Shown here piece after piece: positions 13,764 to 14,154 of a stretch of DNA of 14,154 bases. Location: positions 1 to 14,154 of the forward strand of contig JBLHKE010000110.1 in the NCBI GenBank assembly GCA_047619485.1, in the 5' to 3' direction. The translations under genes and the position numbers were made by a program. Under the pieces are notes generated by a model that was not told the DNA's origin, did not search any database, and saw nothing but the letters and a program-made list of their open reading frames with translations. The DNA comes from JBLHKE01 sp047619485. Its GTDB lineage: Bacteria > Verrucomicrobiota > Verrucomicrobiia > Verrucomicrobiales > DEV007. The first letter of the stretch is position 1, and the number at the start of each line of letters is the position of its first letter.

Positions 13764-14154
13764 ATGGGAGCAATGAAAGCTCCTACATTCGCTGCCCTCT
13801 TTGTGTTCTCCGTCGGGTTTGGCCAGGCCCTCGCGGCTGACGATCCCGACAACTCACTGTCTCCGTATTTCGAGCTTAGCTCTCCCGGGAACTTCCCGCT
13901 GCGCAAGACAGAGACCGAGATCGCGATCGCCGGGGTGATCGCGCAGGTCACGGTTCGCCAGACCTACGCGAACGCGGGAACGTCCGCGATCGAAGCCCGC
14001 TACCTATTCCCGGCCTCGACGCGCGCGGCGGTGCACGGGATGACGATGAAGGTCGGCGAGCGCGAGATCGTCGCGAAGATCCAGGAGAAGGAAAAGGCGA
14101 AGAGGACTTTCGAGAAAGCGAGGGCGGAGAAAAAATCGGCCGCGCTGTTGGAGC
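13764..14154 (+). CDS. VIT-domain secreted protein (3' end missing)
   Basis: The frame from ATG 13764-13766 stays open to the window edge (130 codons). AGGAG at 13755-13759 lies four bases upstream and supports this start. A second ATG at 13773-13775 is three codons in. A Sec signal peptide (hydrophobic run about 7-22, cut after ALA) precedes a VIT (vault/inter-alpha-trypsin) domain. The domain is recognised from VIAQVTVRQTYANAGTSAIEARYLFPAS, then AAVHGMTMKVGEREIVAKIQEKEKAKRTFEKARAEKKSAALLE, the typical strand-plus-charged-helix pattern. In bacteria VIT domains are usually followed by a von Willebrand factor A domain in surface-exposed or sortase-targeted proteins; that part would lie beyond the edge. 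The shape is characteristic, so the family call is good; function is unknown. Confidence 0.88.
   Translation, partial: MGAMKAPTFAALFVFSVGFGQALAADDPDNSLSPYFELSSPGNFPLRKTETEIAIAGVIAQVTVRQTYANAGTSAIEARYLFPASTRAAVHGMTMKVGEREIVAKIQEKEKAKRTFEKARAEKKSAALLE

Noticed and set aside
1..14154. CRISPR arrays, tRNA or rRNA genes, insertion sequences
   Set aside because: No regularly spaced repeats, cloverleaf-like sequence, rRNA signature or transposase reading frame was seen on either strand.

Overview
The window reads as a chromosomal segment of a GC-rich, Gram-negative-type bacterium. It is most likely a member of the Verrucomicrobiota or the wider PVC group. This rests on a TIGR03790-family secreted protein, a GHL10 glycosidase-like lipoprotein, many Sec or lipoprotein signal peptides, mostly absent Shine-Dalgarno sequences, and a gene set of exported single-purpose proteins. 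The assignment is inference; there is no marker gene such as rRNA here. The genetic code is standard, with TAG, TAA and TGA all used as stops.

Layout from left to right. 1-2618 (minus strand): an RtcB-like RNA ligase, followed on the same strand by a GHL10-type glycoside hydrolase-like lipoprotein that runs off the left edge. 2779-5453 (minus): an orphan PstS-like phosphate-binding protein and a TIGR03790 secreted protein with a polyproline tail. 5529-6855 (minus): a PhnP-like metallo-beta-lactamase-fold hydrolase, followed 11 bases later by a small zinc-ribbon membrane protein that appears frameshifted. 6918-8573 (plus): recN, divergent from the hydrolase. 8731-9429 (minus): an Amidase_2 peptidoglycan amidase lipoprotein. 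9505-10845 (minus): an APC-family permease, divergent from an alpha/beta hydrolase lipoprotein at 10919-12178 (plus). 12179-12498 has no convincing gene. 12499-12993 (minus): a secreted SnoaL/NTF2-like protein, divergent from the most interesting gene of the window at 13106-13534 (plus). A structured non-coding stretch (13535-13763) precedes the start of a VIT-domain protein that runs off the right edge.

The key observation is at 13106-13534. A single open frame of 142 codons encodes a signal peptide and a thioredoxin-fold-like domain. It is interrupted only by one TGA at 13244-13246, placed exactly where the first residue of a CxxC redox motif would be (G-U47-V-L-C50). A hairpin with a GU-containing apical loop lies 20 bases downstream, within the geometry described for bacterial SECIS elements. 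I therefore call it a candidate exported UxxC selenoprotein. A gene-caller that treats TGA only as stop would break it into a 46-residue peptide and a separate downstream ORF from 13262. No selA, selB, selC or selD lies in the window, so genome-wide confirmation is required.

The genes do not form one obvious pathway. Most are housekeeping or envelope functions (RNA repair, DNA repair, peptidoglycan turnover, transport, exported hydrolases) in short one- or two-gene transcription units.
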